DNA of 64,000 nucleotides from Selaginella tamariscina (GCA_003024785.1 PUQB01000095.1:452096-516095), one strand, 5' to 3'; positions 11,240-23,407 are shown, counted from the stretch's first letter. Numbers and translations: made by a program. Notes: generated by a model from the letters alone, not told the origin.

Positions 11240-12607
11240 GAGGAGCATGGCTGAAGATCGGTTCGGTTGGCCAAAAGGCACTTCACAATACAAAGATGGA
11301 GCCGAAGGCATGTGAAGTTTGTTGGAGTGGGAAGCTACCAACTGCTTATGTGTGGAGCCTATCGGAGAATGAGGAAGATGCGCAGAGAGCGCACAGAATT
11401 GCAGACTTTTTGCGCAGACAGGAGGCTGAAGATCGTGCTTGGAAGAAGCAGGAAAAAGTGCCTTCTCCACAAGGTGGGCATCACAATGCACTGGTCCCTT
11501 GGAAGCCTCCTTCGTCATGCACAGAAACGTTGAGCTCGTTGCTTCATACATTTGCGAATGCTGAACATGTCCGCTTGCTGGAAAGAATGTGGTAGATCCA
11601 CCTCGGGCAGAGGTTGCAATGGAAGAGCCAACTAAAGTTGTGAATGCGTGGGCAAACAGGGGAGGAGAGAAATTAAGAGCAGCAGGTGGAGTGGCAGTCC
11701 CTGTAGAGAAAGTGGTTCAGTTTCACCTGGTGTCCGCTCCAAACGTTCTAGTGAGGTACTCAATGAGCATGGAGAAATGGAGATGGTCTTTGACCTATCG
11801 GAGGATGAAGAAGAAGAGTTTATGCACCCAACACCGACTGGAAGCGGAAGGAAACCGGTTTATGATCTTGTTCATGGGGCGATATCCACCGACTGGGGAA
11901 ACAGGGACTGGGTAAATGCTGCGATGGGGGATCCAGGGCAACAGTGTTTAGTTACGCGTATTCGGAACCTCGGCCGGGGATGTTTTGAAGCAATGTTGAA
12001 AGACGCCAATGGTTTGAAGGAGCTACTGAACCGAAAGACATTGCGAATGGGACCCTACCGTGCTGTTCTAGCAAGTGGATGCCTTTCTTCTCAGTGGAAG
12101 ACAAGGATGGCATCTTGGCTGCAAGTGAAGGCAAGGAGTTGGAGGTATGGGGATTACCCCACTCTTCTGCGAGACAGAAGAGCTGATGTATCGGTTGGCG
12201 GTAGACCTGGGTGCAACGGAGTACACCATCTCAGAGCCGGTACATGGGATTCAAGGTCCGGTTAAGATGCGGGTCCCTGGAAATCGAACGTATCCAACAA
12301 CCATGTGGGTTGAGCGAGCTCGGGTGGGCTTGGTACTCAAAGGTGGTGAGGGGGCTTGTCGGTTTTGCAAGCTACAAGGCCACAAGGTTGATTAGTGTAG
12401 GAAACTGGCAGCAAAGAAGCAGAAGCAAAGGGAGGATGTGACCAAAGCGGGACGAGAGGACAAACAGGATGGATGGCAGACCCCCAAGAAGACTCGAGCC
12501 TCACCCCTAGCTAGTCCAAGGCCAATGACGATGACGGGGAACCGTTTTGCGAGTCTGGAACAGGAAGGAGAACTAGACACGCCTGCACCGAACCCAAAGA
12601 AGTGGTA
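11240..12607 (+). pseudogene. LINE ORF1 (gag-like) with CCHC zinc knuckle, broken
   Basis: Frames here include CEVCWSGKLPTAYVWSLSEN (about 11310-11370), a long frame 11648-12265 with an acidic run (EDEEEE), and the frame 12147-12395 ending in CRFCKLQGHKVD. A stop codon at 12393-12395 splits the CCHC knuckle between histidine and its last cysteine (CRK follows). A basic, lysine-rich tail follows to about 12607, where the same frame stops. ORF1 proteins bind LINE RNA and act as chaperones; the general form is that of plant L1 gag-like ORF1. The frame change near 12150 and the knuckle stop inactivate it. 12608-13090 is lysine/glutamate-rich low-complexity coding-like sequence in mixed frames. 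Confidence 0.65.
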
Positions 12608-13142
12608 AAGGCGCAAACAATCCAATGAGTAGCAAACAGTGGTCAAAGAAAAAGAAGGCCAAGATTTCCACCCTTGGCAAAACAGAGTTGGCAAGAACGT
12701 TGCACCAAAACGGTCTGAGCTGGTGGTTGGAAAAGGCAAAAAGGTTGTGACAGACGTACGTTCGGAGAAGGTGGCTGAAACTCGAGAGCAATCGCTTCCG
12801 AAGGAGAAGGAGGTAGAGAGAGAGAGCGATCAGGATCAAAGCGACTGTACCCATGGAGGAAGAGACAGGATGGCTCGCAGGAGTTGCTTGTAACGCGGAA
12901 ATAGGTATTGGAGACATCCCCTTGATTGCACCAGGATTCGAGAAGGAGCAGGAGCTGGTGCAGTTTTTGAAGATGATGTTGGGTAAAAGAATCCAGTGCA
13001 CGTCGTAGTGCAAGACTTCGCACCAACGATGGACTATGTGGTAGCGGAGCTGCAGTTTGCAGAGGAGTTGACATTGCCAATGGACTTGGTGTGGGTAGTG
13101 GACACCGGGCAGATCCCGGATCCGGGTTCAACTTCCTCTTAA

Positions 13143-13900
13143 TGACGAGCTTTAATGTGGTTACATGGAATGTCAATGGGCTGGCAAACGATGGCATAGT
13201 GGGAGTGAAGCGACGAGCAAGGATAAGTCAACATTGCATGGGGGTTCGTAATATGGTGGACGTGCTGTTAGTACAGGAGCACCATGTTGCAGCAGTTTAT
13301 GTGGGGGAGGGGAGAGTGTTTTTCTTGACAGGGAAAACCTTCTGGAATCCAGCCACATGCCACACAGGGGGTACGTTGATTGGACTGGCACACCGTTGGT
13401 TTGGATTGATTGTCCGCGAAGTCGGGCACAATGTCTGGTGTTGGAGGTATGGGGTCGGCGAGTTGGGATCCTCAACATATATGCATGCAGTCAGAAGCGT
13501 ATAGAACTATGGCAGAGACTCATACAGTGGATGCCGAATGATGTGGACGAGTGGATTATTGGAGGTGACTTCAATATGTTGGAAATGGAAGACGACTCAT
13601 CAAACCCAATGGTGGCTCGGCACATATTGGATGCCAAGAGGACAGGATGAGCTGCAAGTATGGAGGTTGTTGCGATTGCACTTTGGTATCACGGATGCTT
13701 ATGGAATGGATGGGTACGTACCTCATAATCCCCGATTTACTTGGTCAGGTGGCTTGCCGGGAGGCAGGACAATCAGTAAACGGTTGGATCGAGTGTACCT
13801 TTCGGGATGGTTTCTAGAACGGAGTGGATGCCAAACCCGCTGGCAGGGGTTTGGAGTGTCAGATCATGCCCCAGTCTCAGTATGCGTGAAGGTCTCAGAT
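13143..13900 (+). pseudogene. LINE ORF2 apurinic-type endonuclease domain, frameshifted
   Basis: ATG at 13143 begins MTSFNVVTWNVNGL, the Asn-containing first motif, followed by LLVQEHHVAA with the catalytic Glu. A frame change near 13440 leads to VGILNIYA and IIGGDFNMLE (catalytic Asp/Asn). A second change near 13640 leads to RFTWSGG, RLDRVYLSGW and the final SDHAPVSV motif. All motifs of the endonuclease/exonuclease/phosphatase fold are present in order, but in three frames. This enzyme would nick target DNA to prime reverse transcription. No other ATG lies nearer this conserved start. Confidence 0.9.
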
Positions 13901-13986
13901 CAGCCAGCAGCACAACGTAGGCCAGCAGCTATCACTCGGAGCTTATACGAGATCGGATATCATGAGCCATCTGGAACAAGAATGGA

Positions 13987-15720
13987 ATGGGAGACAAGAT
14001 GCAGGTGAAGAGCTTAGCAGCATACCTGGAATATGTGTCGCAATATTGTAGAGAGGTTCAGAAGCAGCGGCACCAACGGGTGTTTACCAGGATACGAGCG
14101 GTTCGCGAGAGCTTAGTTGCAAGTGAACGATTGTTGGAGCACTATCCCGGACACCCATGGTTGACTGCTCGTCAAGCAGCATTGACACACCATCTAGAAC
14201 AGTTGGAGGGGAAAAGGCAATGGACTGTCATCGTCTTAGGGATCTGCGTTGGTACATGAATGAGCGCACGCTTAACTCGGAGTTTTTTCGAGCCATCCGC
14301 CCAGTCACAAAAGGCAAGCCTATTTTTGGACTCAGGGATGAGAACGGCCAAATTCGTGAGGACGTGGACGGCATGCTAGAAATAGGTACAGGTATTTCCA
14401 GCAGCTCTTCACGGGAACCATGGCCACGGCACGATCAAGGGGATGCGAAGCAGTGCTTGCCACATTAGCTCGTGGTCACACCTGAGATGGAGGAGAATCT
14501 GCTAAGGCCGTTCACGGAAGAGGAGCTACTTGTGGCAGTCCGGGCACTAAATGAGCGAGACAAGTCCCCCGGATTAGATGGCATACCCATGGAGTTCTTC
14601 GTCCAAGCATGGAGGTGGATAGGAGCTGCAGTCTTAGCAGAGTGGAATTGGGCGAAGGAGACTCATCCAAGGCAGATGTGGAATGAAGTGTTCACGAATG
14701 GGCTGGTAACTCTTATTCCGAAGGAAGGTAGTGGGGATGCTGGAGGTGAAAGGATGGAGACCGATTTCAATGATGAACACAATATATAAGATCTACGCAA
14801 AGACGCTTGCCAACCGCCTACAGCCGGTAATGAGGGTCATCGCTTGCAACGCGCAGAACGGGTTTCTCAAGGGAAGGCAGCTATACGAGAATGTTGCCAC
14901 CATGATGCTTGCTAGCGAATGGACGAGTAACCTACCTGATCCGTATTGTCTACTGTTGTTGGATGGAGAAAAGGCGTATGATAGGGTAGATTGGAACTTT
15001 CTGGAGTTGGTGATGAGAAAGTTAGGCTTTCCAGCGAGGTTTGTGCGATGACAGCTAGACTCTATAGACGATCAACTAGCAGGCTAGTGATCAACGGATG
15101 GTTGGGAAGCTCGATACACCTCTCCAGATCAGTCCGTCAAGGCTGCCCGATGGCTCCATACCTATTTCTATGCAGCTGAAGCACTTCACGCATACCTGCA
15201 TTGTAACCGGCCGTGTAGACCAACGGGGATCCCACTGCCAACGTGTCAAGGTTCCTTGCGAGACTTGGGCCCCCAATGGAACGATATGTTCTAGATAGCT
15301 TGTTTGCGGATGATACAGGCTTGCTAGTCTTAGGAACGGTGGAGAACTTAGGCCGCGTCAAGGAGCTGCTGGATAGGTTCAACTTCGTAGCGGGAGGTAA
15401 GATAAACTGGCATAAGTCGAGGGGAGTGTGGCTTAGTGACAGGAACGCCCAAGATGGGAGAGGCTTGGGGGTTTGTTTGGGTAGAAAGAGGGCAGACCAC
15501 GCGGTACCTAGGATTTCATGGGTGCAGAGTACAACACTAGTCGACACAACGCGTTTATCCTTCAACGCCTCCTCAAGCAGATGAGTTGTTGGGGCAACCG
15601 CCCTCTCTCATTACCGGCGCATGTAGTAGTGGCGAATGCGGTGTTACTGGGCAGCTTATGGTTCTACGGGGGTATGGAGCTTGCGTGTGCAAGATACCAA
15701 GGAGATTGAACAATTGTTGC
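13987..15720 (+). pseudogene. LINE ORF2 reverse transcriptase domain, frameshifted
   Basis: After a linker (13987-14460) the RT motifs follow in order: KSPGLDGIPMEFF (about 14551), LVTLIPKEG (about 14705), WRPISMMNTIYKIYAKTLAN (about 14755), NGFLKGRQ (about 14856), motif A LLLDGEKAYDRVDW (about 14950) with the first catalytic Asp, motif B SVRQGCPMAPYLF (about 15130), motif C LFADDTGLLV (about 15300) with the Asp pair, and the thumb NFVAGGKINWHKS (about 15380). The catalytic residues survive, but the motifs use several frames with changes near 14745, 15050 and 15180. No single protein is encoded. Confidence 0.92.
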
Positions 15721-15984
15721 GGGTGTACATCTGGAAAGGGGCGAGCAGGAAGCAAAAGTATCAAGCCCGAGTGCGTTGGGACTCTTGCTTGCAATCACGT
15801 GAGAACGAGGTATGGGATTATTGGCTCCAGGTCCATCGGCACGAGTATTGATGTCCAAGATGCTGGTAAGAGCTTTTTTCCCATGCAATCAACCATGGAA
15901 GGTGTTCATGCATGCAACGTTCTGCAACTTAGGCTGAGAAGATCTTCCATGGCACCAGCCTTGCAATGGGCAGAGGACCCCAGG

Positions 15985-16158
15985 TGTCACAACCTTTCCC
16001 TCTCCCCTTATGCCAACTAGGCAAAGGGCCAATTGGTGTTTATGAGAGGGCCCCTGGTCATGATGACCCAGGTTCGCTTGGGTCTTTTTGCCCATATATC
16101 CCACATATCCCACAATCTTTTACCCAGGTAGTCAACTCACCAGGTTAGAACTATGACA
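15985..16158 (-). repeat. TRIM-like LTR (left)
   Basis: Terminal repeat, TG...CA ended, preceded by the CCAGG duplication. It has a CATGATGACC-type short palindrome near its middle. Confidence 0.85.
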
Positions 16159-16239
16159 CTCTCCACCCATTTGAGAAAGTGGATGCCCTCATCCACAGAC
16201 TTCAAGGGTTGCTACTCATGCATTCCTCCAGAAGGTGGA

Positions 16240-16416
16240 GCCAGAGGCGTTTCTACTCATGCCCTTCCTCTAGAAGGTGCAGCGAGGAAGAAGGTGGAGC
16301 CAGAGGCGTTTCTACTCATGCCCTTCCTCTAGAAGGTGCAGCGAGGAAGAAGGTGGAGCCAGAGGCGTTTCTACTCATGCCCTTCCTCTAGAAGGTGCAG
16401 CGAGGAAGAAGGTGGA
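16240..16416 (+). repeat. Three 59-bp tandem repeats inside the TRIM-like element
   Basis: Units begin GCCAGAGGCGTTTCTACTCA at 16240, 16299 and 16358, with a partial fourth at 16417. They are nearly identical. Because 59 is not a multiple of three, all three frames stay open across the array, which produces misleading short ORFs. Confidence 0.95.
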
Positions 16417-16445
16417 GCCAACCTTAGCTTGGCTGTACACATGTG

Positions 16446-16531
16446 ATCGAGGGGTTTAGTTAGGCAAGAACAAGTGCGCCACTAAGGTATCGAGGGGTTT
16501 AGTTAGGCAAGAACAAGTGCGCCAACCTTAG
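16446..16531 (+). repeat. Two 43-bp tandem repeats inside the TRIM-like element
   Basis: ATCGAGGGGTTTAGTTAGGC recurs at 16446 and 16489, each followed by AAGAACAAGTGCGCCA. Confidence 0.92.
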
Positions 16532-16598
16532 TGGCTTGAGCTTTACTCAAAGTTCATCCCCTGATGAGAATCGAACCTGGGACCGCTCCGTTACCAAA

Positions 16599-16771
16599 TG
16601 TCACAACCTTTCCTTCTCCCCTTATGCCAACTAGGCAAAGGGCCAATTGGTGTTTATGAGAGGGCCCTGGTCATGATGACCCAGGTCCGCTTAGGTCTTT
16701 TTGCCCATATATCCCACATATCCCACAATCTTTTACTCAAGTAGTCAACTCACCAGGTTAGAACTATGACA
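16599..16771 (-). repeat. TRIM-like LTR (right)
   Basis: Near-identical direct repeat of 15985-16158, followed directly by CCAGG. Confidence 0.85.
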
Positions 16772-16779
16772 CCAGGTGG

Positions 16780-17814
16780 ATGTTTAGCATACCTCCCTTC
16801 AGGACCCCTTCAGCACATGATTCATACAATGGAATGTTGCTCAAGTACTGGCAGGAACTTCAGCTGGCTTTGGTTCCGATGAGGCCGACACGACTGGAAG
16901 AGCTCTTGGCCCTTCCTCTGTTTTTACATGAACTTGTGCATCCGGTTGGTATTGGGATATCCATTAGGGATGAGCGAATGCCACTCGGTGTGAAGGTGGT
17001 GTATAAGAGGTGGCATGCGGGAGGACTGCGAACAGTGGGGCAACTCAAGGATTTGAACACGCAGCCACAAAGAATGCTGGATTGGTTACGCAAGTGGGAA
17101 CCGGCCAGGAGTGTGGGGCGATTAACGAACAGCGAGGTGAAGGCAGTCATCATCCTCTTGTCAACACGTGAACAGATGCTGAAAAACTTTGGAGGGCAAT
17201 GGCCAGACTATGAACACCGACAGGGAGATTGGTGCCAAATAGGAGAGAGAGTCTGGTACGTGGCAGACACAAAGCGAGGGGAAGGAGCGAGCTTCCAAGT
17301 GGGACATGATGGCAGGCTTGACCCTCAAACGGTATGCTTTTCCCCCTTGCCAGACTTAGCTGGAGCTCAGCTTATTCGAGTCGTAGATATGGCAAGGAAG
17401 TGGCCCGAGATCGATCCAGAGGTAGCACATGGGCAGTGGAGGCACTTAGTGATCTTTCGAGCCCAGCCAGTGGAAGAGTTAGACATGGACCTGAAAATGT
17501 GGAAGTGGCGGACCGCAGTTGGACGGGGTTTTCTTGCTTATGAACCTAGAATCGGGCGAGATACATTTAGTGGGCCTCATGCGCCTTCTAAACTGGAAGA
17601 ACATATGTGTCGGGTGGGCCTTCCACAGTCACTTGCACGGTCGTTCGGAAGAGAACTCTGGACAGGGTCTTGGTCGAGTGGAATCAAGACGTTTATGTGG
17701 ATGTTGTTGCAGGGCAGCTTAGCAATGCGTGCTAACATCAGAGGATTGCCAAGCAATTTGTGTACGTGTTGTGGGCTGGTTGAGACGGAAAGGCATTGCT
17801 TGTGGGATTGCTGA
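16780..17814 (+). pseudogene. LINE ORF2 C-terminal region with zf-RVT motif
   Basis: This is the longest intact LINE frame (344 codons), directly after the TRIM-like insertion. It ends with FMWMLLQGSLAMRANIRG and then CTCCGLVETERHCLWDC. The C..C...ET..H....C spacing is the zf-RVT motif found downstream of RT in plant LINEs. Its apparent ATG is not a real start: the ORF is the continuation of ORF2, cut from the RT by the TRIM and earlier frame changes. Confidence 0.85.
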
Positions 17815-17841
17815 GCAGCAAGGGCTATATGGTACCGTACC

Positions 17842-18303
17842 ATGGCACTGGTGCAACGGCTGAGCAGGGCAGAGGATGAGACAATAGGATGGGAGACAGC
17901 TTGCTTAGGGGAGCATGTTGTGCATGTATGGGAGTCTACAGGAGTATGGAGCGCTTTAGGGAGATTGGAGGAGAGACCGAGTTTTGATCCAGGCAGAACA
18001 CATGTGGTCATGGAGGAACCGCCTAGTTTATGGTTGAACCAATGGTACCTGTTGCAAGAGTCCACACTGTGGACGATTTGGAGAGCCAGAAATGCCAAGG
18101 TGTTTCAAGGGCACATGTGGGGTTTGCAGCGGACCTTAGCGTGCTTGTGGGTAATGTCGGTGTCCTTGGTGGCAGCATCTTATGAGGAAGCACGGGCTAC
18201 ATGCGACATAGGTGAATATAGGGTATATGAAGAGCAATGGCTGCCTGCGCTGAGGTGGTTGGTGAGGACTCCCAGGAGTATGCGAGCGATAATATGTTGG
18301 TGA
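17842..18303 (+). pseudogene. LINE ORF2 C-terminal tail
   Basis: This frame starts just past the stop at 17812-17814 and includes LLQESTLWTIWRARNAKVF, the 'LWxIWxxRN' block that usually follows zf-RVT in plant LINE ORF2. A single stop separates it from the preceding frame. It ends at 18303 without an RNase H domain, so the tail is complete but lacks the domain that sits here in some plant LINEs. Confidence 0.8.
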
Positions 18304-18517
18304 TGGCAGCCTCCTGTGTGGTTTCTAGAGGGTGATGCGTCATTAGATGCAGCATGGTGAACATAGGCGACGTGGCATGCTGATGTGGTAAGGCAGAAGG
18401 CTGTGGCAAATAGATACAGAGATGATAAGGAGCTAGGAATAAGGTAGATGTTAACCACAAAAGGAACATGTTGATGTACATTAATACACGAATGAATAAG
18501 ATACACACAGTTCCAAT
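18304..18517 (+). other. LINE 3' untranslated region
   Basis: Non-coding sequence from the ORF2 stop to the target-site duplication. It has AATAAG near the end but no A-tail or simple repeat tail, so the 3' signal used for retrotransposition is not obvious. Confidence 0.7.
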
Positions 18518-18534
18518 ATAGACACACATAAGTA
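18518..18534. repeat. LINE target-site duplication, right
   Basis: ATAGACACACATAAGTA, identical to the left copy. The sequence then continues in register with copy 2 of the segmental duplication (CTTACGACACTAACCG). Confidence 0.95.
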
Positions 18535-19590
18535 CTTACGACACTAACCGTAGTGAAAAAACGCTACGGATTAATAATTAAAATAGATTAATAATAAAAT
18601 AAATTAGTAATTAAACATTTCCATAATATTTTTCGATTATGGCTCGGTTGACTGCATATAAGTACTTACGACTCTGTGGACAACATTTCACACACACAAA
18701 GAGATGCACACACGTGTGGTGAAGGTACCTGCAGCTCTTGTTGTATATATGCGTTCATTGTCAACATGAGGTGAGAGAGATAAGAGTCTCTCTCTCTTTC
18801 TGTATGTTCTCTATCTCTGATGATACGTCCCATTGGTATATCACATACAAACACAGACCCTGTGTGTGTGTGTGGCTGTGTGAATGTGTGTGCATTAAGT
18901 CCAATTTCTATTTAAATATACATATGTACGGGTCATTGTATTGTATATGTGCAAGTTCACGTATGGTAATTAGCTTTGACTATTTTGGAAAATGTGTAAT
19001 ATATATCTCTCACAAACAGAATAATAATAAGCTTGTTTTTTTATTATATATCTATCCTTTCATCTATAAGTGTTAACTAGAAACCGTGTTTTATGTGTAC
19101 CAATATTCTCCGTACAAATACACCGAATCGTACAAGAATCACAACAGAGTGTATTTATTTATATTCAATTTATAATATACAGGTAATATTATACACACTA
19201 CATACCAAACCACTCATATATAAAGAATACTTATTAATGTTTATAAGTAATAGGTATTATTTAATATGTTATGCATCACGTATATAAGCTGATTCTAACT
19301 AGGTTACACATCATTCAGATATTAGTCTTGCACAATTGTAAATTTTCATTTCTCCAGATGTTTAAATAAATGTGAGATACACTATATATATATAAAATCT
19401 ACTAAAAACATGTGAGGGCTAGTTGGGATGATCTATAACCAAATTCATCATATATATACTAGTTTTAAAAATGTTTCAATCCTGTGTAAGAAACATACTT
19501 ACGCATTTATGTTTGTAAGCTTGAAAATATATAATGTTAATATATATTTACTTTAACCATTAATTATTACAAAGAATATGCACAGCATAT
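18535..19590. other. Duplicated spacer, no gene established
   Basis: Matches 43317-44335. It holds CA/TG tracts near 18690 and 18860 and AT-rich sequence. A short exon-like block on the minus strand (about 18774-18730), ending at a possible CAG/GTACC donor, is present in both copies but too short to identify. Confidence 0.5.
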
Positions 19591-19614
19591 AACTGCGTGG
19601 ACCAGCCATCGGTT

Positions 19615-19662
19615 CACGTGCACTCTTGCGTGAGCGTGCGCGTGAGCTGTTCCGTATATAAA
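19615..19662 (+). promoter_or_regulatory. Putative F-box gene promoter, copy 1
   Basis: A G-box core CACGTG (19615-19620) lies upstream of a TATA box TATATAAA (19655-19662). The same arrangement is kept at 44358-44405 before the open copy. Confidence 0.5.
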
Positions 19663-19861
19663 CATGGCAACCACTTAGGTCAATTCCATATTTCAGGGTT
19701 TTCTAATTCACTCAGTGTGAGAAATTCAGCGCATTTTTTTGTTCTGTATATATACACACAAACAAGGGAAATTAGGCTATACAGTGTTGCAACTGAGGAA
19801 ATTAGGCTATACAGTGTTGCAACTGAGATTTAGAGTACATCTCCATCTTCATAGTCACTTG

Positions 19862-20959
19862 AAATGTCCATCTGTGAGAAAGAGTCGAGGAAGCGTGTCA
19901 GAATTGAACAGTTCGCTCCTTCGAAGAAGCGTGTCAGGATTGAACACGAGGATAACTGGGGGAGTTTAATAGATTTTATAGCCTTGGAGAGGCACTGGAC
20001 AGTCTTCCAAGTGATGTGTTTGGTGATATTCTAGGATTCGCAGCTGAGTTTGAATACAGAAAACTACTTATCTTGGGTTCTGTGTGCAAAGCTTGGAAAG
20101 AACTCATCGTAAGTCAGGTGAAAGTAGTCACTATAAATATGTGGCACCTGAGTACGCATGCACATCAGTGTGTCAGTTTCTTGAGAGTTACAGTGGCTCG
20201 ATCCAGACGGTTAAGATTGTGGGGTGTCGTGAACATACTCTGGATTGGAAAGCTCTACTGCAAACGTTACTCAAGTGCAGACACTTACAGAATCTTACTG
20301 TACGGAGAGTGCTTGGCAGATAGAGGACGACCCAGTTGCTGCCACTGTATTTAAAAAACTTGTTACTTTAAGGCTGCACAACTGGTGGCCTCGGCGGCCA
20401 AGTGAACTGAGCATTGCATCTCCACACTTGCGGACTCTTGAGATTGAAGACATTTTCAGTGAAGATGGAGTGCTCAATCTGGTGGGCGTACAATCTTTGG
20501 ACTCCCTTCACATTATGATAGGAAATTAATAATGGTTAATGCTGCGGATCTTTTACACGTAGGGATGTTTTCAATTGGATACTCGTCAAAAGAGTTACAT
20601 TTGCTGCTCCAAAGCTAAAGGGCATCTTCACCTTTCAACCAAGGCTAAGCCTAAGAGAGATTATTAAAGATGTGCAGAATGTTCAAGTGAATACACTGTG
20701 TGTAGATTACCCAGATGACCTTATTCGGGAAATTTGGCCATGTCTGCATGTGCCAAAGCTTGTATTTAATGTGAAAACAAGTGGATATACAGGCAAAATG
20801 TTAAGATGGATAAAGTGGTTTGAAAGGAATAATAAGTCCCTGGTAGAAGTGGTACTGAATATTAATTACTATTGGAACACCATAGCTAACAGGACCTTAT
20901 CAAGGATACTAGCCAAATCCTTAAAAAGGGCTCGTCTTACAGTTACAGGACTTGAATAG
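19862..20959 (+). pseudogene. F-box protein pseudogene, copy 1
   Basis: The F-box helix pattern LDSLPSDVFGDILGFAAEF begins at about 19996, followed by LGSVCKAWKELI. The C-terminal leucine-rich part is clear in 20672-20959. The copy-2 ORF at 44729-45670 is uninterrupted, but here it is broken by a one-base loss near 20148, changes at about 20305-20325 and about 20513-20523, and an insertion at about 20575-20586. A 30-bp direct repeat (GAAATTAGGCTATACAGTG unit) at about 19778-19836 in the leader is single in copy 2. F-box proteins choose targets for SCF ubiquitin ligases. This copy cannot make the full protein. Confidence 0.85.
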
Positions 20960-22242
20960 TAAAAGTAGCAATCACCATTGTTATATATGTTTTGGTTTGA
21001 ATAAATAAGAAATCATTTTGCTTTACTTTTATATCACAATGCATTGGTGGATTAGGTATCACGCACATACGCTCCACACTGAGGCAGTTACTTGACATAA
21101 ATAAATTATAATAATATCTTGTACATATAATCAATTACATATGTACAGTCCTATAAACTCCATTCGATATGTTTTAATGAATTTAACTAGATATAAAACT
21201 TACCACAGTTATTTTTATATACATTTACCAATTTAGAAAAAAAAATTAAACTTATTACATCGTTATTTTAATATACATTTTACTAGTTTTCTAATTGCAC
21301 TTTTGCTCGTAAATGTGTTGTTGCTGGTGAGTGCTATCTTTTTTAATTTAAAAAACTAGATTTATAGTTTTATTCAAATTTAAGAAACTAAAATCATCAT
21401 TCATAACAATATTCATCTCGTATAACAAAAAGTTTAAAATGAAGCGTCACTCGTACTCACATGTGTATAAAATAAGTACGAGTGGTCACTCTTGAGATTA
21501 CGTATAGAATATTCTTGGAATACTAAGAAATTTTCAGTCATTTTTTAGAAGAGAAATGTGTACAATGAACATATAATGAGAAAAATAATTTATATGATAC
21601 CCTCACACACACACACACTGTTTGCATCTCTCTTTGTGTGTCAAATCTTCTCATACAGTCTCCGCTTTATATGCTTGTAAAGATTATAAGGATGTCTATT
21701 TTTATGCTTTACATTTTATTATTAATAATATTATTATATATATACCATTGTCTCTTATAGTGTGTCGACAGATATTATACACACGCTAATACCTCATTGA
21801 AGTGCAAGAGGAAATTACTCGGACATGTGGTGAATCTTCATGTACTAATTAAAATAATAATAAATAAAAGGAAAAAACTTCACTAAAGATATTTATGTTT
21901 AAAAAAACTATCCACTAGTTTTAAAGCTTTATAAATTTTCTTATTTATTTTTATAAATGCTATAAGCATAATTATGCATCATATGATGCATCCCTATTTA
22001 TCCTATTTTTAAAATTATAATACGTAAACTTTATCATCACCATAAACTCTTACTTTTGCATGAATATATATACATATACATGTTCACATTTATATACAAA
22101 GGAATACATATATTGGTGTGAAAGTGTGCCATTTGGTTGATATGCTGGAGGTAAACATAAGTTATTCATGTGTATGTGTGTGAGAGAGAAAGAGATGCAT
22201 ATATACGTTTATACAAGGATATTCAGTAAAACAAGTGTACAT

Positions 22243-22574
<332 letters not shown>

Positions 22575-23326
22575 TTAAATATTGATGATATATTAATATT
22601 ATAGTTAAAATTTTCTACAACACTTAAAAGATCAAAATTCATATTAAATGTCTTAAAACAATTATTTATCAAGATATATTTGAACTTTTATATAAACTTT
22701 AGTCTTATTAAATAAATTGAAATCCAAAAGTACTCATCGTAATTTATTACTCATTATTAGTTTATTTTATATTGTCAAACTTGAAATTAGACAACTTGGT
22801 TTAAGATTAAATATTGTACAACTCAAAACTTGTTTCAAATTAACTATGCAAATGCTTGTTTATTAAATATACATAATTATATAAATCATGATTAATTATT
22901 TATTTAGTATGTGATTTCAATTAGTTAGAAGTTAGAAGTCAAAATGTTCATGGCTCTTATTCTCCTTATTTGAAAATATATGGTTCAATTATTCTTTCAA
23001 TAAAAGGGTTCGAATAATATAAATATATAGCCGTACAATCAAAATCATTATCGTGACCATGTGATCTTGAGACATGAGTTACCAATATTACATTATTATA
23101 TTATACTGTTGAACATTTTACTCGTATATACAAATACATGTGTGAATGTAAAAAATGTCTGTGTGCGTGCTATGTGTGTGTGTGTGTGTGTCTCGAAGTT
23201 GGTCGGAGCGATTATGTTTTAGTATTTCTCCAAAGCGTGTGTTAATATTTTATATATTTTGTGCCTTTTTGTGGATGGGACTTATCTAGCAGACTATGAA
23301 TATAAATTAAAACACATATTATGAAT

Positions 23327-23330
<4 letters not shown>

Positions 23331-23381
<51 letters not shown>

Positions 23382-23402
23382 GCGCCCACGCACGCACGCA
23401 CA
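23331..23402. repeat. Compound (CT)n(CA)n microsatellite
   Basis: On the PPR sense (minus) strand this is (TG)n(AG)n starting right at the splice donor. It is much shorter in copy 2 (48759-48785). Confidence 0.9.
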
Positions 23403-23407
23403 CACAC

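Larger units (their letters stand above)
15985..16771 (-). mobile_element. TRIM-like element (short LTRs) nested in the LINE
   Basis: Two direct repeats of 174 and 173 bp, both TGTCACAACC...ACTATGACA, flank about 440 bp without coding capacity. The whole is flanked by a 5-bp target-site duplication CCAGG (15980-15984 and 16772-16776). This is the structure of a terminal-repeat retrotransposon in miniature. Orientation is tentative: on the minus strand the 5' LTR is followed by TTTGGTAACGGAGCGG, which resembles the usual TGGTATCAGAGC primer site with mismatches, and the other interior end is purine-rich (GGGTGGAGAG) on that strand. The LTRs differ at only a few positions, so insertion is recent relative to decay of the host LINE. 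Confidence 0.85.
9790..18517 (+). mobile_element. LINE (plant L1-type) retrotransposon, degenerate, carrying a nested TRIM-like element
   Basis: The element is bounded by a perfect 17-bp target-site duplication, ATAGACACACATAAGTA, at 9773-9789 and 18518-18534. The same 17 bases occur once at 43300-43316 in the duplicate, which is the empty site. Order on the plus strand: 5' leader (9790-10314), RNase H ORF, gag-like ORF with a CCHC knuckle, apurinic-type endonuclease, reverse transcriptase, zinc-binding C-terminal region and 3' UTR. It is clearly richer in G+C than the host sequence. Many stops and frame changes make it inactive. No poly(A) tail is present; the 3' end reads GATACACACAGTTCCAAT. 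Confidence 0.95.

Noticed and set aside
12392-13197. Long minus-strand frames rich in Leu, Ser and Phe
   Set aside because: Antisense to lysine/glutamate-rich LINE sequence; no family motif.
15985-16771. Cassandra-type TRIM carrying a 5S rRNA sequence
   Set aside because: The LTRs are shorter than Cassandra LTRs, and I could not read 5S internal promoter boxes in them.
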